Origin: Rhodohalobacter halophilus
Lineage (GTDB): Bacteria; Bacteroidota; Rhodothermia; Balneolales; Balneolaceae
DNA: 64,000 nt
Reading direction: 5' to 3'
Assembly: GCF_001715195.1 (NCBI RefSeq)
Contig: NZ_MDWE01000023.1
Location: forward strand, 1-64,000
Within the stretch, counting starts at the first letter, position 1. Every line of letters begins with the position of its first letter. The translations under genes were made by a program, and so were the position numbers. Under the pieces are notes generated by a model that was given only the letters and a program-made list of their open reading frames with translations, did not search any database and was not told the DNA's origin. Shown piece by piece: positions 63,572 through 64,000 of the stretch.

Positions 63572-64000
63572 TCAATCTACGATTACTTGCTCCGGTTCAT
63601 CTTCAGTGATCTCAATCTCCAGAAACCTGAATCTGGTCGTATCCGCCGGAACTCTTTCAGGCTCAATCCGGTCGTGAACGATCCAGGCTTCCGGGTAATC
63701 TTCCTTAATCAGGCGTGAAAATTCAATTGCTTTCTCTCGATTTGAAAAGTCTCCGGCACGAACCCTATAATAAGGTTGACGGAAATGCACATACGCGTTG
63801 GGTTTATACCCATCAATGGTGCTATCTGCCCATGCAACAAAATGATCCCGGGTGGTATCGGCATGGACCACATCCCTGGTGGAGAGTATCTGCACTCGAT
63901 ATCCTGCATATCGATCCACCTGCTGCTCTTCAAATGTTACCTCGCGGGTAAACTGTTCCGGTAGATCGTGTTGTATCGTTGAAAACTGATCCGTTAATCG
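63572..64000 (-). CDS. SPOR-domain protein (5' end outside window)
   Basis: The frame is open to the end of the window, giving 142 visible residues. A SPOR domain covers most of it ('YAGYRVQILSTRDVVHAD' to 'YYRVRAGDFSNREKAIEFSRLI' and 'YPEAWIVHD', in part). SPOR domains bind denuded glycan strands in septal peptidoglycan. An acidic tail follows. The first visible GTG (63919) is not the real start, since coding continues upstream. Confidence 0.8.
   Translation of the reverse strand, partial: RLTDQFSTIQHDLPEQFTREVTFEEQQVDRYAGYRVQILSTRDVVHADTTRDHFVAWADSTIDGYKPNAYVHFRQPYYRVRAGDFSNREKAIEFSRLIKEDYPEAWIVHDRIEPERVPADTTRFRFLEIEITEDEPEQVIVD

Overview
The window reads as a chromosomal contig of a marine or halophilic member of the FCB group, most likely Balneolota/Rhodothermota. 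This is inferred from protein style only: DUF4837 lipoprotein, fused IcmF mutase, CrtB, lipoprotein-rich envelope genes, weak Shine-Dalgarno sites and a Bacteroidetes-type TATCTTTG promoter box. No 16S gene is present to confirm it. Coding density is high, with short operons on both strands.

Layout. 1-3530: the end of a type IV pilus or type II secretion assembly operon (PilM/N-like, PilO/P-like, secretin with SPOR tail). 3592-9925: hydrolase, PlsC, a hydrolase-DedA fusion, tadA, apt and two envelope proteins. 10080-17970: a complete trp operon (trpE-trpS-trpG-trpD-trpC-trpF-trpB-trpA) preceded by a leader peptide with three tandem Trp codons and a terminator/antiterminator pair. 18000-27118: DUF4837 lipoprotein, BioC-like methyltransferase, purC with a LacI-family regulator, crtB, then a run of pseudo-esterase, biotin carboxylase, murQ and a TonB-like protein. 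27312-36694: tRNA-Ser, pncB-pncA NAD salvage, a UbiA-like membrane protein, Ig-like lipoprotein, MscS channel and IcmF. 36916-47338, minus strand: the conserved thrS-infC-rpmI-rplT-pheS-pheT-zapA cluster, followed by hemolysin III, YmdB, LolD and a TPR protein. 47484-52164: a PAS histidine kinase broken by one frameshift, and an M3 peptidase.

53216-61115 is an integrated element of about 7.9 kb in the 3' end of a tRNA-Val gene. It carries a tyrosine recombinase, an excisionase-like HTH protein, a P4-type SF3 helicase, a zinc-finger/Toprim-like primase partner and a tightly packed run of small unrecognised genes, one with an HExxH motif. It has no capsid, portal, tail or large terminase gene. 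A 15-bp direct repeat of the tRNA end marks both borders. A roughly 50-bp repeat occurs three times, once inverted over the end of the integrase gene and twice next to the tRNA. It looks like a phage-satellite or integrative mobilizable element and is the best candidate here for something undescribed.

61291-64000: nusB, a PPP-family phosphatase, ychF and the end of a SPOR-domain protein. Other points of note are the classical Trp-codon attenuator that also controls trpS, an infC gene whose best start is AUC, two alpha/beta-hydrolase folds that have lost the nucleophilic serine, and a LacI-type operator in front of lacI-purC.
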